Assembly (NCBI GenBank): GCA_965212075.1
Contig: OZ243043.1
Span: forward strand, 1,116,001-1,180,000
DNA length: 64,000 nucleotides
Direction of reading: 5' to 3'
Origin: CBDBUR01 sp965212075
Lineage (GTDB): Bacteria > Pseudomonadota > Alphaproteobacteria > JAPOUT01 > G958296285
Shown: positions 43,734 through 52,492 of the stretch, piece by piece
Layout: each line of letters starts with the position of its first letter
Position numbering within the stretch: the first letter of the stretch is position 1
Position numbers and translations under genes: made by a program
Notes under the pieces: generated by a model
Seen by the model: the letters and a program-made list of their open reading frames with translations, nothing else
What the model was told of the DNA's origin: nothing
Databases searched by the model: none

Positions 43734-44153
43734 TCATCACGTAATTGCGATTGGACAAACACGCCGCGCAACAACATAATGACCGGATGCTCTAAAAAAA
43801 TCCACAGGCATCCGCAAAATCATTATGACCAGAATCTCCCGCCCCCCCCAATATAGACGCCGCCTGCCACTGGGTCCTCCGCGATCAGCACCTTTCAGAC
43901 AAATCCGGAGATTGGTGAGATCCTGCACGCGCATCATCCGGCGGATTCGCTTGAAACTGGGACAACGCGCCGCCCGCCGCGGCAAATTGCGCGCCCAGCG
44001 CGATCTCCGTCTAAGAAAGGCTAACCTCACCCGCCAACAATATCAGCTTCCCAAAAACCCTTCCGACAACAAAGAGCCCCCGCACCAACGGCGGGTTTAG
44101 GGGCGAATTTAAAAAATAAAAACCTAAAAGAGGAAGGCCTAAAAGAGAAACGC
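43734..44153. other. gene-poor gap of 420 bases
   Basis: I see no convincing gene here. Arg-rich open frames on both strands (43737-44030 minus, 43825-44100 plus) lack ribosome-binding sites and any family resemblance and look like chance frames. The gap contains a GC-rich hairpin (44079-44095) and most of a 15-bp triplet repeat at its right end. Confidence 0.6.
44079..44095 (-). terminator. possible terminator hairpin behind the YdjM-like gene
   Basis: CCCGC, a seven-base loop, and GCGGG form a stem. Read on the minus strand it is followed by GGGGCTCTTTGTT, a weak T-rich tail. It lies 59 bases beyond the stop of the leftward gene. Confidence 0.4.
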
Positions 44154-44167
44154 CTAAAAGAGGAAAG
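44123..44167 (-). repeat. 15-bp tandem repeat carrying three in-frame stop codons
   Basis: Three copies of cctaaaagagRaaRg lie at 44123, 44138 and 44153. The third contains the C-terminal codons and TAG stop (44154-44156) of the YdjM-like gene. Because 15 is a multiple of three, the other two copies repeat the same frame, each again ending in TAG. Confidence 0.85.
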
Positions 44168-45215
44168 TTTGACTCAAGAGCTGGTCAAAGAGATCGCCCG
44201 CCGCAGGCCGCGCCGTCCAGCGAACGGGCGCGCCGCGCGCAACACCCGCTTCATCAAACTCTTGCGCGATGCCCCATATGCCGCTGATCGGCTCGTTGGG
44301 CAGGTTTTGCAAATAGCGCAGATCATGCGCCTCAATGCGCACACCGCCATCGTCCAGCTCATGCACCCGCCAAAAAACCTGCTCGAGCGCAAACCAATGT
44401 AAAACCCGAAAAGCGCGCGTCGCCGCAACCTTGCGCGTCAGCGGGTGATCCTGCTTGGCAAAAGATGTCCATCTGATCTTATCCTCGCCCGCCAATGACC
44501 AATAGCCAATATGAATCTCGTCGCGCGTCTCAACATTGATCCGCCGCAGCCAAGGCGTCAGCAAAACCGGATAAGCGCGAATCTGGGCGGAAGACAGATT
44601 GCGCGGCATATCTGCGCGCGCTTTGGCCTCAGCGCGCTCATTGACATCCCAGCCATGAAACTGCCAGACCACAGACAGCAATATAGCCGCGCCCGCCAGA
44701 CTGCGCGACCAAGCAGACGAAATGTTTGACTTCACGCCGATAATGATCGCCGCAGCCAGAACCAAAGTATAAATAATATCAATGATCGGCATCGCATTGA
44801 CCGCAAAGCGAATGTCGCTTAAAGGAGCGAGCAATTGTGTGCCGTAAGGCGTCAGCACATCAAGCCAAGCATGGCTCATAAATACGATCACGCCCAGCCA
44901 CAGCCAAGGAAGCAGCGCATCCTTTTCAGCCAAAGGCGCAAAAGCCTCGTCGCCGCTTCGCTGGTGCCGCCAGCGATAATAAAACCAAAAACCCAGACCG
45001 ATCGCCAAGCCAAAAAACGGCCCGGCAAGCAAAGAATGAGACAGACCGCGATGATAAAGCCAGCCCGCAAAGGGATCGCCCGTCTGCACCACCACATCCA
45101 TGTCGGGCATCAGTGCGGCGATCGCGCCCGCCACGAGCGCGCGCCGCCCAAACCGGCCTCGCCATCCCGCCTGCCCGACAACCGCACCAAACGCCATCTG
45201 TGTGATCGTGTCCAT
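44154..45215 (-). CDS. YdjM-like membrane-bound metal-dependent hydrolase
   Basis: The product is 353 residues. The N-terminal half has GAIAALMPDMDVVV and LYHRGLSHSLLAGP, the Asp/His motifs of the YdjM family, and several membrane segments. MSHAWLDVLTPYGTQLLAP is a further His/Asp motif of this group. The C-terminal 170 residues form an extracytoplasmic domain. The E. coli homologue is known as a LexA-regulated inner-membrane protein; the substrate is unknown. The gene is divergent from the quinone oxidoreductase gene by 41 bases. Confidence 0.85.
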   Translation of the reverse strand: MDTITQMAFGAVVGQAGWRGRFGRRALVAGAIAALMPDMDVVVQTGDPFAGWLYHRGLSHSLLAGPFFGLAIGLGFWFYYRWRHQRSGDEAFAPLAEKDALLPWLWLGVIVFMSHAWLDVLTPYGTQLLAPLSDIRFAVNAMPIIDIIYTLVLAAAIIIGVKSNISSAWSRSLAGAAILLSVVWQFHGWDVNERAEAKARADMPRNLSSAQIRAYPVLLTPWLRRINVETRDEIHIGYWSLAGEDKIRWTSFAKQDHPLTRKVAATRAFRVLHWFALEQVFWRVHELDDGGVRIEAHDLRYLQNLPNEPISGIWGIAQEFDEAGVARGAPVRWTARPAAGDLFDQLLSQTFLF

Positions 45216-45256
45216 GCCTCATGGCATAGGCCTTTATCATGTGCTAGTCCAGTATT

Positions 45257-46258
45257 ATGACCAATACTATAAAAAGTGTGCGCGTCAAAAAACTGACTGA
45301 GGATCTGTCCGGCGTCTCCATTGAAGAGATCAACATCGCACCACCGCGCGATGACGAAGTCCAAGTGGATATCATGGCCTGCGCGCTGAATTTCCCCGAT
45401 CTGCTCATGTGCCGCGGCGGATACCAGTTCAAGCCCGATCTGCCCTTCACGCCCGGCATGGAAGCCGCAGGCCGCATCATAGAATGCGGCGCAGGGGTTA
45501 AAGAGTGGCGCGTCGGCGATGAAGTTTCCATCGGCGGGCGCGGCGGCATGATGGCCGAAAAAATCAACCTGCCGATAAGCGCCCCCGCCGCTTTGACAAA
45601 AAAATCACCCCACATGGATTGGGCCGAGGCTTCGGCTTGGGCGGTCGCTTGGCGCACCGCTTGGGTCGCGCTCGCACCGCGCGGCCATCTGCGCAAAGGA
45701 GAAACTCTGCTCGTGCTCGGGGCTGCCGGCGGCGTCGGCATGGCCGCCGTTGAAGTCGGCAAGCTCATCGGCGCCAAAGTGATCGCCACCGCAAGCTCGG
45801 AAGAAAAACGCGCCATCATCAAAACACGCGGCGCGGATGTCGTGCTCGCCCCCGACGACGGCCTCGCAAGCCGCGTCAAACAGGCTAATGGCGGCGAAGG
45901 CGTTGATGTCGTCTATGATCCGGTCGGCGGCGATATGTTCGATCGCGCGCTGCGCTGCCTCAAATGGCACGGACGGCTTCTGGTGATCGGCTTCGCCTCA
46001 GGACGCTGGCCGGTTCTGCCGGTCAATTATGCCTTGATCAAAGGCCTGTCAATCATCGGCGTGCGCGCCGGTGAATTTGGCCGCCGCGACCCCGAACAAG
46101 GCCGCGCTGTTGAAGCGCATCTGCAGCAATGGGCGCAGGAGGGCAAAATCAAACCCTATATCGGCGCGAAGTTTCCGCTTGCGCGCGCCATTGAGGCGCT
46201 GCAATTTATTGAGCAGCGCCGCGCCATCGGCAAAGTCTGCCTGATGATCGGAGAATGA
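45257..46258 (+). CDS. NADPH:quinone oxidoreductase-type zinc-independent MDR protein
   Basis: The product is 333 residues of the medium-chain dehydrogenase/reductase superfamily. The GroES-like N-terminal domain contains ALNFPDLLMCRGGYQFKPDLPF and FTPGMEAAGRI. The Rossmann motif is LGAAGGVGMAAVEVGK near residue 155, and YDPVGGDMF follows. It lacks the zinc-binding residues of true alcohol dehydrogenases. It probably reduces quinones or enones with NADPH; the substrate is unknown. Confidence 0.87.
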   Translation: MTNTIKSVRVKKLTEDLSGVSIEEINIAPPRDDEVQVDIMACALNFPDLLMCRGGYQFKPDLPFTPGMEAAGRIIECGAGVKEWRVGDEVSIGGRGGMMAEKINLPISAPAALTKKSPHMDWAEASAWAVAWRTAWVALAPRGHLRKGETLLVLGAAGGVGMAAVEVGKLIGAKVIATASSEEKRAIIKTRGADVVLAPDDGLASRVKQANGGEGVDVVYDPVGGDMFDRALRCLKWHGRLLVIGFASGRWPVLPVNYALIKGLSIIGVRAGEFGRRDPEQGRAVEAHLQQWAQEGKIKPYIGAKFPLARAIEALQFIEQRRAIGKVCLMIGE

Positions 46259-46319
46259 ACAGCGGCGAAAATTAAGCCCCTCGCGCGCCAAACCCAAAAC
46301 TAAATCGCGCTTCTTTCTA

Positions 46320-46432
46320 TCATTCCCACAAAACCGGAAATCCAAAATACGCTTACTCTAGACGAAAACCGGGTTGAGCTCCTGCTGACAGGGGGTGTTG
46401 CCAAGAGTCTCACTGATCTTTGCAGGAATGAC
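46320..46432. repeat. degenerate intergenic palindromic element
   Basis: The left end reads TCATTCCCACAAAACCGGAA and the right end TTTGCAGGAATGA, so the termini TCATTCC and GGAATGA are inverted. The pattern resembles common intergenic palindromic repeats of the form TCATTCCCGC...GCGGGAATGA, here decayed. No second copy was seen in the window. Confidence 0.4.
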
Positions 46433-46474
46433 AAAAACTTATGCTCTTGCTGTCATCACCAAAACTTCAACCAG

Positions 46475-46628
46475 CTATAAGTTTGTAGCTATAAGTTTGT
46501 AGCTATAAGTTTGTAGCTATAAGTTTGTAGCTATAAGTTTGTAGCTATAAGTTTGTAGCTATAAGTTTGTAGCTATAAGTTTGTAGCTATAAGTTTGTAG
46601 CTATAAGTTTGTAGCTATAAGTTTGTAG
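46475..46628 (+). repeat. 14-bp tandem repeat, 11 perfect copies
   Basis: ctataagtttgtag is repeated eleven times without error over 154 bases, with a two-base start of a twelfth copy. Each junction forms the palindrome TAGCTA. The period is not a multiple of three and each unit contains stop codons, so the array is not coding. It ends 60 bases before the promoter of the next gene. Confidence 0.97.
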
Positions 46629-46688
46629 CTTTAGAAATTTTAAGATTAGAAAAAAATATAACTATCGAAAAAAAATTTCGAAAAATTC

Positions 46689-46717
46689 TTGACATGATTG
46701 TATAGTGAGTATATCCT
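46689..46717 (+). promoter_or_regulatory. sigma70-type promoter
   Basis: A perfect TTGACA at 46689-46694 is followed after 17 bases by TATCCT (46712-46717, 4 of 6 matches to TATAAT). It lies 37 bases before the ATG of the next gene, which has its own CGGAG ribosome-binding site. Confidence 0.6.
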
Positions 46718-46754
46718 GATTAAACAAAATACAAACTTAATCGGAGAAATTATA

Positions 46755-47189
46755 ATGACAAAATCAAATCAAGCTGGAGATAATAGTTTTATCGATCATC
46801 TTAGGCAAAAAGGAATGAACAAACTTGCGGATATGATGAAGGAATTATTGTGCCGGACAAGAAATGAGCCGTCCGGAATAGGCGATTTGGTTTATCATGA
46901 AGATAGTAAGAAATGGGTGAATCATCTCAACAATTTCGTGGTTTTTAAAATTCAGCCGCAGAATTGGGAAATCTTGGTAGTCATCAAAAATGTGCTAAAC
47001 GCAAAATTTCCCTGTGATAAAGTGGCAATAAAAAAGGCAGCAAGTCGACTAAAATTAAAAATTGATCGTGCTGAAGCGTACGCTAGCTTTAAACTTTACC
47101 AAAGACAACAGATGGAAGACGCCTTTCGACTAATCATATCATCATCGCTAAAGCTAGGACGCGCCGCTCGCGCGGCGGGCAAGAATTAA
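46755..47189 (+). CDS. orphan hypothetical protein
   Basis: The product is 144 residues from ATG 46755, preceded by CGGAG; a longer frame from 46698 begins inside the promoter and is rejected. It is helical, has a basic C-terminus (LGRAARAAGKN) and a central IQPQNWEILVVIKNVLN stretch. No known domain is recognised. The gene is much more AT-rich than its neighbours and lies behind a repeat array, which suggests acquisition. Its end overlaps the end of the converging SDR gene by four bases. Confidence 0.6.
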   Translation: MTKSNQAGDNSFIDHLRQKGMNKLADMMKELLCRTRNEPSGIGDLVYHEDSKKWVNHLNNFVVFKIQPQNWEILVVIKNVLNAKFPCDKVAIKKAASRLKLKIDRAEAYASFKLYQRQQMEDAFRLIISSSLKLGRAARAAGKN

Positions 47190-48058
47190 ATCGCGCGCTT
47201 GGCTTTGTCCTTTTCGTTGGTGCTGCGGATCATCTTTTGAATCTCCTCCCATTGCTCATCGCCCAAAGCCGACAATTGATAAAAATTGCCCGAGCCGCCT
47301 AAATGGCCCGCGCCGTCAATCGCGATCGTCTGGCCGGTCAGATATTCGCAGCCATCGGCCATCAAAAATACCGCGAGATTGGCCAGCTCCGACATCTCGC
47401 CATTGCGCCCCATCGGAATGCCCACCTCTTGTCCGTTGTCGGCGGCCGCCGTCGCGCCCGGATTGAGCCGCGCCCATGCGCCTTCCGTCGGGAACGGACC
47501 AGGCGCGATCGCGTTCAGCCTGATCCCGTAGCGCGCCCATTCGGCAGCCAAAGATTTCGTCATAATGTTCAGCCCCGCCTTTGACATCGCCGAAGGCACC
47601 GTGAACGGCCCGCCATTCCAAATCCACGTCGTCAAAATGGAAATCACGCTCGCCTTGCGCTTATCTTCAATCCAGCGCCGCCCGCAGGCGTGAGTCACAT
47701 AAAACGAGCCGTGAAACACAATGTTCGCAATCGCATCAAAGCCGCGCGGCGATAAATCCTTTGTCGGGCAAATGAAATTGCCCGCCGCATTATTCACCAA
47801 GCCATCAAGCGGCCAAATCTCGCCGATCATCTCGTCCACCGCATCGGCGACGCGGATGTCTATCGGATAGGTCTTCACCTGACCGCCATTTTTGTCCATC
47901 AATTCTTTGGCGGTCGCCTCCAAAACATTGGCGCGGCGTCCGCAAATGACAATCTCCGCGCCCAGCTTCAAATAGGCCTCGCTCATCACTTTGCCCAGCC
48001 CCGTGCCGCCGCCGGTCACCAAAATACGCTTGCCCTTGAAAAGATCCTGTTGAAACAT
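47186..48058 (-). CDS. SDR of the 2,4-dienoyl-CoA reductase type
   Basis: The product is 290 residues from ATG 48058, with GGGAGGA upstream. It has VTGGGTGLGKVMSEAYL, NNAAGNF, and the unusual active-site stretch PFTVPSAMSKAGLNIMTKSLA, in which Ala-Met replaces the usual Tyr-x-x-x-Lys Tyr position, as in peroxisomal/mitochondrial-type dienoyl-CoA reductases. The end APGPFPTEGAWARL also fits that group. It probably acts in beta-oxidation of unsaturated fatty acids. Confidence 0.8.
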   Translation of the reverse strand: MFQQDLFKGKRILVTGGGTGLGKVMSEAYLKLGAEIVICGRRANVLEATAKELMDKNGGQVKTYPIDIRVADAVDEMIGEIWPLDGLVNNAAGNFICPTKDLSPRGFDAIANIVFHGSFYVTHACGRRWIEDKRKASVISILTTWIWNGGPFTVPSAMSKAGLNIMTKSLAAEWARYGIRLNAIAPGPFPTEGAWARLNPGATAAADNGQEVGIPMGRNGEMSELANLAVFLMADGCEYLTGQTIAIDGAGHLGGSGNFYQLSALGDEQWEEIQKMIRSTNEKDKAKRAI

Positions 48059-48096
48059 AATGTCCTCCCTTAAAAATAAAAACACATCATAGCAGA

Positions 48097-48798
48097 TCAA
48101 AAGAGTCGGCGAAAGACAACCGACATCAGCCAGCCAAATGACAAAGCGATCAAAACCGCCGCCAGCCCATAGAAAAAAGGCCAGTCATTGGCAAACGAAA
48201 AAATAAACTGCCCAAAGCCGATTTTATCAAGATGCAGCGATAAAGTCTGCGACGCGCGTGCTTTGCCCCGATCCAAAAGGTGAACCTCAATCTTATAGTC
48301 GCCGATCGGCGCGACCGCCGGTAAAGCGATTTCCGCGCGAAATAGCCGCGCGCCAAGAAACTCCACCGCCTGCGGCGCTTCATAAAATAAACCCTTCGCG
48401 CGCATCAGACGCGCCAGCGCCGCCACAAAATCTGGCGGCATAGAATCCGGCGGATCAAATGCCAGCGTCGGGGGCTTTTGTGCAATTGGCCGCATCGTCG
48501 CCAGCCCATAAAAGCCGCCAAGTGAAGAAAAATCTTTTTGCGTATAATTCGTCCAGATGCCCGCAATGCGCTCCTTGCGCCAGACCGCACCGCGCCTTTG
48601 CGGCCCGCGCACGACGATCGCCACATTCTGCGCTGCCGTGAGCGGCGCGTCTAACGCGCCAAATACCAAAAGCCGTGTGCCGGTAAAATCAGAACGCACT
48701 TTGATCTGTGTGGTGCGCAATCCGGCCTCCAATGCCTGCGCTTTCGCAGACAGGAAGGCTAAAAAAAGAGCCAAAAAAATCAAATGCCGCACCCTCAT
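48097..48798 (-). CDS. TIGR02186 family membrane protein
   Basis: The product is 233 residues: a signal peptide (cleaved after about AQA, residue 21), a beta-rich periplasmic domain with LRTTQIKVRSDFTGTRLLVFGAL and RRGAVWRKERIAGIWTNY, and one C-terminal membrane segment (FFYGLAAVLIALSFGWLM). This combination is the TIGR02186 family, which is regularly found beside TauE/SafE exporters, as here. It overlaps the TauE gene by four bases, so the two probably form one transport unit. Confidence 0.85.
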   Translation of the reverse strand: MRVRHLIFLALFLAFLSAKAQALEAGLRTTQIKVRSDFTGTRLLVFGALDAPLTAAQNVAIVVRGPQRRGAVWRKERIAGIWTNYTQKDFSSLGGFYGLATMRPIAQKPPTLAFDPPDSMPPDFVAALARLMRAKGLFYEAPQAVEFLGARLFRAEIALPAVAPIGDYKIEVHLLDRGKARASQTLSLHLDKIGFGQFIFSFANDWPFFYGLAAVLIALSFGWLMSVVFRRLF

Positions 48799-49724
48799 CG
48801 AATCGCCCCGCTGAAAATTTGCAGTGAAAATAATTCATCCGGCGTGATGAGCAAAGTATAAGCCAGCCGCGCCGCCACCAATAAAACCAAACAGGCCAGC
48901 AAAGCACGCAGATGTTCCGCGCGCAGCCGCGCTGAAACCATCACCCCCAACTGCACACCGACCGTGCCGCCGAGCAGCAAAATCATCGCCAGCACAATAT
49001 CCACCGAATGATTCGTCCACGCATGAAGAAATGACACAAAGGCCGTCACGAAAATAATCTGGAACAAAGAGGTCCCGATCACCACATTGGTCGGCATGTG
49101 AAGCAGATAAATCATCGCCGGCACGAGTAGAAATCCGCCGCCAACCCCCATAATCGCCGCCAGCAGCCCCGAAATCATTCCGATCAAGGCCGGCGGCACA
49201 AAGGAAATATAAAGCCGCGAGCGGCGAAATCTGATCCGCAGCGGCAGGCCGGACAGCCAATTATGCTGCCCGCGGCGGCGCGCGGGCACGAGATGACCCG
49301 TCCAGCGCGCATAGATCGCGCGCGCACTCTCCGCCATGATCAGCGAGCCCATCAGCCCCAAAAAAAACACATAGGCCAGACTGATCAGCAGATCAATCTG
49401 CCCCAAAGATTTAAGCCAGATAAAAATCACCACGCCGATCACCGAACCGACCGCGCCGCCCGCACCCAACACCGCGCCCATTTTGAAATCTACCGCTTGC
49501 CGCCGCCAATGCGCCAAAGTGCCCGCAACCGAAGCACCTGCGATCTGGTTGGCCTCGCTCGCGACCGCCACCGGTGCGGGAACACCCGCGAAAATCAGCA
49601 AAGGCGTCATCAAAAATCCGCCGCCGACGCCGAACATGCCCGACAAAATGCCAACCATCGCGCCGATGCCAAGCAACATAAAAATATCAAGGGAGACTTC
49701 CGCGATGGGCAGATAAATCTGCAT
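48795..49724 (-). CDS. TauE/SafE (TSUP) family anion exporter
   Basis: The product is 309 residues from ATG 49724, with AAAGGGG seven bases upstream; a TTG six bases earlier is in frame. It has about eight membrane segments and the duplicated family motif: LSGMFGVGGGFLMTPLLIFAGVP in the first half and LAAIMGVGGGFLLVPAMIYLL in the second. TSUP proteins move sulfite or organosulfonates. Its partner TIGR02186 gene overlaps the stop. Confidence 0.88.
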   Translation of the reverse strand: MQIYLPIAEVSLDIFMLLGIGAMVGILSGMFGVGGGFLMTPLLIFAGVPAPVAVASEANQIAGASVAGTLAHWRRQAVDFKMGAVLGAGGAVGSVIGVVIFIWLKSLGQIDLLISLAYVFFLGLMGSLIMAESARAIYARWTGHLVPARRRGQHNWLSGLPLRIRFRRSRLYISFVPPALIGMISGLLAAIMGVGGGFLLVPAMIYLLHMPTNVVIGTSLFQIIFVTAFVSFLHAWTNHSVDIVLAMILLLGGTVGVQLGVMVSARLRAEHLRALLACLVLLVAARLAYTLLITPDELFSLQIFSGAIR

Positions 49725-49748
49725 GGACAAGCCCCTTTAAGTGGCGGT

Positions 49749-51470
49749 TTATCTTATTCCCCGACGAGGGCGCTGCGGCGCAACATAAGGCGCGGTTGCA
49801 GAACGCTGAACCGGCGCGCCCTTGATCACCAACGGCGCGAACATTTTCATCATCGCCGCTTTGCCATTGACGGTAGGATCAGCCTCTTTGATTTGCCACT
49901 CCCTCACGAGCGCTTCGGCTTCAAGGCGGTCGCGCGCCGATAGGCTGGCCACGATGCGCGGCACATGCTCCTGCGCCGCGCGATGCCCCATGCGCGCCGC
50001 AAGGCTATACCACGCATAGGCATATTTAAGATTGCGCGCGCCCAACATTCCCTCTTCATTGATGTGGCCCAGCAAATTCATGCTCTCGGCAAAGCCATAG
50101 CTTGATGCGCGCAGCAGCCACTCGCTCGCCGAAGCGGCGTCATAATCTACGCCGCGCCCTTCCAAATAAAGAACGCCCAGATTATGCATCGCTTTAATAT
50201 GGCCCGCCGCGGCAGCTTGTCCATAAAGCCGCGCCGCCTGCATTGGTGAGGCCTCAACGCCCAGACCTTTCTCATAAAAATATCCCAGCCAGAATTGCGC
50301 CGCAGAAATCCCCTGTGAAGCGGCGGCATCAAAATGCGCCGCGGCTTTGGAGATATCCCCTTTATTGCGCGCGTTGCGATAAAGCGCCAGAGCTTTTTCA
50401 TAATGTGCAACCGGTGTCAGATTCTGGCCGTCATCAATTTGCAGCCGCGTAAATTTGCCCGCCGGCGGATGATAAACTCTCACCTCAGGCTCGCCGCCTA
50501 ATGTGCGGCTCAAACCTTCCCGCAAAAAACTACCTCTCTGCCCATCAATATGAGAGGCGACCATCCACGCAGCAATGATCGCCATTGACGTGACCAACAG
50601 AGATAAAAACGTCCGCCCCACATGACGCTGCAACCGCGCTGGCGCTGGCGGCATATAAGATCGCGCCGCATAAGATTGTCTAGTTCCGCCACGCGGCGGC
50701 GGCGCGCCGCCGCCGGACGCCGTATGTGGCGGCGGAAAACCTTGTCCTCCGGGTGGTGGAAGAAATCCATCAATGCGCGTGCGCAATTGCGAAATTTCTG
50801 AACGCAGCGCAGCAATTTCATTGCCGATACCGCCATCACCCATGCCGACCAGAGGCTGGCCAGTGTGAGGGCCAACACGGCTTTCCAAAAGCTCAATCGC
50901 GCGCACCAGTGCCAGCGAGCTTTCACGCCAGCTCTCTGTTGATTGCGCATAATCATGTTCAAGCGCTAACATGCGCGCCTCTACTGAGGCTTGCCGATCT
51001 TCAGAAACAGGAATGTCGCGCGGTGATTCCGTTTGATGTGCGGGCGGCTGCTCTACGGGCGATGCGGGCTGATAAGATTCTGGCCTCACAGGAAACCGGC
51101 TTGCAGGCGCCGATGGCGAAGACTTTGGTGCTATATCTTCGTCTTTATTTGTAATCGCACTATCTGTAATATCTTTGCCGGTAATATCTTTGCCGGTAAT
51201 ATCTTTGCCGGTAATATCTTTGCCGGTAATATCTTTGCCGGTAATATCTTTGCCGGTAAAATTTTCACTAGCAACATTTTCATCCAAATCACCTTTATCC
51301 AAAATGATCGCCGAGCTTCCGGAAAATCCCGGACGAGGCCGATCAGGCGGCGGCGGCGGCGGCGCGGGCGTACCAAACGAAGATGGCCCCTGATATGGTT
51401 TTTCAGGAGATGTTTTCTCGGAAAGCTCGCGCAACCAAGGCGGGCGCGGTGGTTGATCATTTGAAGCCAT
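49749..51470 (-). CDS. membrane protein with proline-rich tail and Sel1 repeats
   Basis: The product is 573 residues from ATG 51470. In order: a Pro-rich disordered cytoplasmic region, six TGKDI pentapeptides (about residues 72-101) made by a 15-bp repeat, a short coiled coil (MLALEHDYAQ and IGNEIAALRSEISQLRTRI), a second Pro/Gly-rich linker, one membrane segment near residue 290, then periplasmic Sel1/TPR-like repeats such as AQFWLGYFYEKGLGVEASPMQAARLY. The layout resembles alphaproteobacterial polar-localisation or ExoR-like factors, but the specific role is unknown. Confidence 0.8.
   Translation of the reverse strand: MASNDQPPRPPWLRELSEKTSPEKPYQGPSSFGTPAPPPPPPDRPRPGFSGSSAIILDKGDLDENVASENFTGKDITGKDITGKDITGKDITGKDITGKDITDSAITNKDEDIAPKSSPSAPASRFPVRPESYQPASPVEQPPAHQTESPRDIPVSEDRQASVEARMLALEHDYAQSTESWRESSLALVRAIELLESRVGPHTGQPLVGMGDGGIGNEIAALRSEISQLRTRIDGFLPPPGGQGFPPPHTASGGGAPPPRGGTRQSYAARSYMPPAPARLQRHVGRTFLSLLVTSMAIIAAWMVASHIDGQRGSFLREGLSRTLGGEPEVRVYHPPAGKFTRLQIDDGQNLTPVAHYEKALALYRNARNKGDISKAAAHFDAAASQGISAAQFWLGYFYEKGLGVEASPMQAARLYGQAAAAGHIKAMHNLGVLYLEGRGVDYDAASASEWLLRASSYGFAESMNLLGHINEEGMLGARNLKYAYAWYSLAARMGHRAAQEHVPRIVASLSARDRLEAEALVREWQIKEADPTVNGKAAMMKMFAPLVIKGAPVQRSATAPYVAPQRPRRGIR
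51166..51255 (-). repeat. 15-bp in-frame tandem repeat in the Sel1 gene, 6 copies
   Basis: gtaatatctttgccg occurs six times without error, and decayed copies flank the array. On the coding strand it encodes TGKDI six times in a disordered region. Confidence 0.97.
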
Positions 51471-51644
51471 ATCTTTTCCTGTCAATCCTCATGTTAACAT
51501 TGAAGGAACCGCGACTCATTGATCGCCGCATCATTTTTGCCTGACCATTTTTGCCTGACAAGGTTAATTTTGTGTGAAATTCATGTCAAGCGCAAGCGGC
51601 TTTCAACGGGCATACTCCCAAAGAGCATAAGGGAATTAGGGAGA

Positions 51645-52409
51645 TTAAGAGATCGTTGTGCCGCCATCAATGACGATTTGCTGGCCGGTCACAAAAGCAC
51701 CGGCGGGCGAAGCTAAAAATACCGCCGCACCGGCGATCTCGTCGGGGATGCCAATGCGCCCTAGCGGTGTTGAACTGGTCGTCCGTTTCAAAATCTCCGG
51801 ATTGTCCCACAAAGCTTTGGCAAAAAAGGTCTTGATCAGCCCCGGCGCGATGCAATTGGCACGGATATTGCTGCCGCCAAACTCCACCGCAAGATTGCGC
51901 GCGATCTGAAAATCAGCCGCCTTGCTGATGCCATAAGCACCCAAAATCGGCGTGCCGCGCAGGCCGCCAATAGACGAAACAATGATGATCACGCCGTCCT
52001 TGCGCTCCACCATTTGCGGCAGCACCATATGGGACAGCCAATGATTTGATTTCACATTGCTGCTCATCACGCGATCAAAGGCCTCGTCCGGTATGCCGCC
52101 CGATGGGCCAAAATAGGGATTGATCGCCGCATTGCAGACCAGAATATCCACCTGACCCCATTTGGCGATCGTCTGATCCACCAGATTTTGCAGCTGTGCC
52201 TTATCGCCGATATTGCACGGCACCGCCAGCGCGCTATCGGGGTGAGCTTCGTTAATTTCTCCAGCGACGCGGTCGCAGGCATCGGCTTTGCGGCTTGAAA
52301 CCACCACCCGCGCGCCATGGTCGGCAAATCGCCGCGCAATCGCCTCACCGATCCCCTTGGTTGAGCCGGTGATGATCGCCGTCTTGCCGGTTAAATCAAA
52401 AAGTGTCAT
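51645..52409 (-). CDS. SDR family oxidoreductase
   Basis: The product is 254 residues from ATG 52409, with GGGGGAGGA upstream. The cofactor motif is ITGSTKGIGEA, with CNAAIN near residue 88 and the active-site YGISKAAD. The end PLGRIGIPDEIAGAAVFLASPAGAFVTGQQIVIDGG is typical of classical SDRs. The substrate is unknown. It is divergent from murA. Confidence 0.87.
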   Translation of the reverse strand: MTLFDLTGKTAIITGSTKGIGEAIARRFADHGARVVVSSRKADACDRVAGEINEAHPDSALAVPCNIGDKAQLQNLVDQTIAKWGQVDILVCNAAINPYFGPSGGIPDEAFDRVMSSNVKSNHWLSHMVLPQMVERKDGVIIIVSSIGGLRGTPILGAYGISKAADFQIARNLAVEFGGSNIRANCIAPGLIKTFFAKALWDNPEILKRTTSSTPLGRIGIPDEIAGAAVFLASPAGAFVTGQQIVIDGGTTIS

Positions 52410-52492
52410 CTTATCCTCCCCCTTTTGTTTTGCAGACACGCACTATATCATCTATCTCACCACTTTACTGAAAAAAAGGCAAGTTAATCCTT

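Larger units (their letters stand above)
46259..46754. other. AT-rich gap with palindromic element, 14-bp repeat array and promoter
   Basis: This 496-base gap has no gene I can support. From left to right it holds a degenerate palindromic element with TCATTCC/GGAATGA ends (46320-46432), an 11-copy 14-bp repeat (46475-46628), an AT-rich stretch and a TTGACA promoter for the next gene. Confidence 0.8.

Noticed and set aside
43737..44100. Arg-rich open frames on both strands
   Set aside because: They overlap each other, lack ribosome-binding sites and show no recognisable domain.
46475..46628. Possible CRISPR array
   Set aside because: The 14-bp units are contiguous with no spacers, and no cas genes are present.
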